Assembly: GCF_013184805.1 (NCBI RefSeq)
Contig: NZ_JAATNG010000001.1
Span: forward strand, 248,001 to 312,000
DNA: 64,000 nucleotides
Origin: Pseudoruegeria sp. HB172150
GTDB lineage: Bacteria > Pseudomonadota > Alphaproteobacteria > Rhodobacterales > Rhodobacteraceae
Direction: 5' to 3'
Positions 62,638-64,000 of the stretch are shown in pieces. Numbering within the stretch: position 1 is the stretch's first letter; every line of letters starts with the position of its first letter. A program made the position numbers and the translations under genes. Under the pieces are notes generated by a model that searched no databases, was not told the origin of the DNA, and saw nothing but the letters and a program-made list of their open reading frames with translations.

Positions 62638-62991
62638 CTATAAAACCTGCAGGGATTTGACCCAGATGTAGCGCTGGCCGCCGATGCGGCGGTCGACTTC
62701 ACCGACGATCCGGATGGGAGTGTCTGGCGACACTTCCTGCCCGCCGAAGGTACGCTGCGGGATCTCGACCTGTATTTCTCCGCTGGCGTCGCGAAACAGG
62801 TAATAGTCGCTGCGCAGGTGCGAGACGATGTTGCCTTCGAGCGTGACATAAGAGCTGATGCGGGCGGACTGCGCCGCCTGAACAGTCATCTGCGCGCCGG
62901 TGGCCGTGGGACCGGTGAATTGTGCCTTTGCTAAGCCGGGGGCGGCGATGGCAAGGCTCAGCGTCAGAACAAATCTCTTCAGAAAATGCAT
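62638..62991 (-). CDS. YgiW/YdeI-family periplasmic OB-fold (BOF) protein
   Basis: A 117-aa protein with a signal peptide (RFVLTLSLAIAAPGLAKA), then a BOF OB-fold: SSYVTLEGNIVSHLRSDYYL, FRDASGEIQVEIPQRTFGG and RIVGEVDRRIGGQRYIWV. The family is linked to stress tolerance (peroxide, metals, cationic peptides). ATG 62991 has GGAG six bases upstream. It is convergent with gltX, with only 9 bp between their stops. Confidence 0.85.
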   Translation of the reverse strand: MHFLKRFVLTLSLAIAAPGLAKAQFTGPTATGAQMTVQAAQSARISSYVTLEGNIVSHLRSDYYLFRDASGEIQVEIPQRTFGGQEVSPDTPIRIVGEVDRRIGGQRYIWVKSLQVL

Positions 62992-63098
62992 GGCCGACTC
63001 CAGTACTATGCGCGACGGGAGGGAATCGTCTTGAGTGTACAGGAAATTGCCGCGCGGCGACACGGCGCGGACTCTCCGATGCCCGCTGCTTACCTGCC

Positions 63099-64000
63099 TT
63101 AAGAGACCCGCGCGAAACACAACCCGTTCGGGCCGAGGGATACGGTCTTGCCTTTGACCTTCGCATTCTCGGCCAGTAGCAGTTCAGAAGGGCCGGGCAG
63201 GTCGTAATCCACTGCTTCCTTCGACATGTTGAACACGCAGCAGATATTGCCGCCCCGGGTGTAGGCGAGCACCGGATCGGTGCTGTCTAGGAAGGCCATC
63301 CTGCCGCTGCGCAATTCCGGCGTCTCGCGGCGCAGGGCCAGCATCCCACGGTAAAAGGCCAGCACGCTGTCGTCGCCGCCTTGTGTGTCCACCGCGCGGG
63401 CCTGCTGTGGCTGCTTCACCGGTAGCCAGGTCTTGTTGGCTTTGGAGAAGCCGGCGTTGGAGGCCGATTTCTCCCACACCATCGGGGTACGGCAGCCGTC
63501 TCGGCCCTTAAGTTCCGGCCAGAAGGTCAGGCCTTCGGGATCGGTCAGTTCGCTATACTCCAGCTCGGATTCGAGCTGGCCCAGCTCCTCGCCCTGATAG
63601 ATGCAGACCGAGCCCTCGAAGCTGAGTAGCAGGCCCGCCGCCAGCTTTGCGATGCTGGCGCTGTCCTTGCCGTGTTTCTTCCACCTCGTGACGTGGCGCG
63701 GTACGTCGTGGTTGGAGAAGGCCCAGCAGGGCCAGCCTTCCGGCGCGCCTTCCCAGAAATCAGTGATACGGGAGCGGAAGAATTCCGGCGTGAATTTCGG
63801 GCCGAGGAACTCGAAGGAATAAGCCATGTGCAGGCGCTTGCCGCTGGTATACTCGCCCATCAGGTCGATCGAGTGGTGGCCGTCGCCGACTTCGCCGACC
63901 ATTGTGCGGGCGTCGAATTCGTCAAGCAGCGCGCGCATTCGGGCGAGGAATTCCAGGTTCTCCGGCTGGTTCTTTGAAAACAGGTGATACTGCATGTCAT
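63099..64000 (-). CDS. GH13 alpha-glucosidase/oligo-1,6-glucosidase, C-terminal part
   Basis: The gene enters from the right edge; about 300 C-terminal residues are visible. The frame runs unbroken to position 64000, so the true start lies outside. Typical GH13 regions are present: ARTMVGEVGDGHHSIDLMGE with the acid/base Glu, FSNHDVPRHVTRW with the transition-state Asp, and CIYQGEELGQLESELEYSEL. A C-terminal beta domain ends GLCFARVS. It likely cleaves alpha-1,4 or alpha-1,6-linked glucosides in the cytoplasm. Confidence 0.93.
   Translation of the reverse strand, partial: DMQYHLFSKNQPENLEFLARMRALLDEFDARTMVGEVGDGHHSIDLMGEYTSGKRLHMAYSFEFLGPKFTPEFFRSRITDFWEGAPEGWPCWAFSNHDVPRHVTRWKKHGKDSASIAKLAAGLLLSFEGSVCIYQGEELGQLESELEYSELTDPEGLTFWPELKGRDGCRTPMVWEKSASNAGFSKANKTWLPVKQPQQARAVDTQGGDDSVLAFYRGMLALRRETPELRSGRMAFLDSTDPVLAYTRGGNICCVFNMSKEAVDYDLPGPSELLLAENAKVKGKTVSLGPNGLCFARVS

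Overview
The window is high-GC DNA from an alphaproteobacterium, most likely a marine Rhodobacterales (Roseobacter-type). The evidence is the order leuA > mreB-mreC-mreD-mrdA-rodA > 2-hydroxyacid dehydrogenase, a CryB-type iron-sulfur photolyase, dense ATGA/GTGA gene overlaps and overall codon style. Species cannot be named from the sequence alone.

Layout. (1) 1-5774: core cell-elongation operon on the minus strand. (2) About 5960-44860: a roughly 39 kb accessory island that appears to separate leuA from mreB. (3) 44931-64000: mostly core or shell genes: leuA with a leucine-rich leader and attenuator-like hairpin, a tyrosinase pair, GNAT/MarR, an exported beta-propeller-like protein, photolyase, an 18-repeat MORN protein, nadE, a PfkB kinase, gltX, an OB-fold stress protein and a GH13 glucosidase cut by the window edge.

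Inside the island, from left to right: a Mu-like transposition cassette (repressor, small DNA-binding protein, DDE transposase, ATPase) with no phage structural genes; a few nucleotide-metabolism genes (uridine-kinase-like, two Nudix); IS5 and IS3 debris; a 14.5 kb peptide-biosynthesis-like locus (14891-29397); a small secreted Cys-rich protein and an IS3 remnant; a membrane-tethered metallopeptidase with a membrane partner; a kinase-like orphan; an 8-gene nucleobase-enzyme/FRG operon with a divergent HTH regulator (35095-40984) that looks like a defence system; IS66 and serine-recombinase remnants; and a nuclease-like membrane protein.

Two loci are the main novelty candidates. The first has a 42-aa double-glycine-leader precursor (core RGQSESGGGGGGWS), a C39-peptidase ABC exporter, a minimal HlyD-like partner and a nucleotidyltransferase. 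Divergent from these is an eight-gene operon: GSCFA protein, an SAHH-like/Gfo-Idh-MocA fusion, two HPr-kinase-like proteins, HAD, an MDR dehydrogenase, an unassigned protein and an APH-type kinase. None of the classical RiPP modifying enzymes is present. The second combines an OGG-type DNA glycosylase, a QueC-like ATPase, two PfkB-type proteins (one fused to a nucleoside 2-deoxyribosyltransferase), two paralogous small proteins and an FRG-domain protein, under a palindromic operator. OGG and QueC homologues are known as accessory genes of type IV CBASS, but no CD-NTase is present here.
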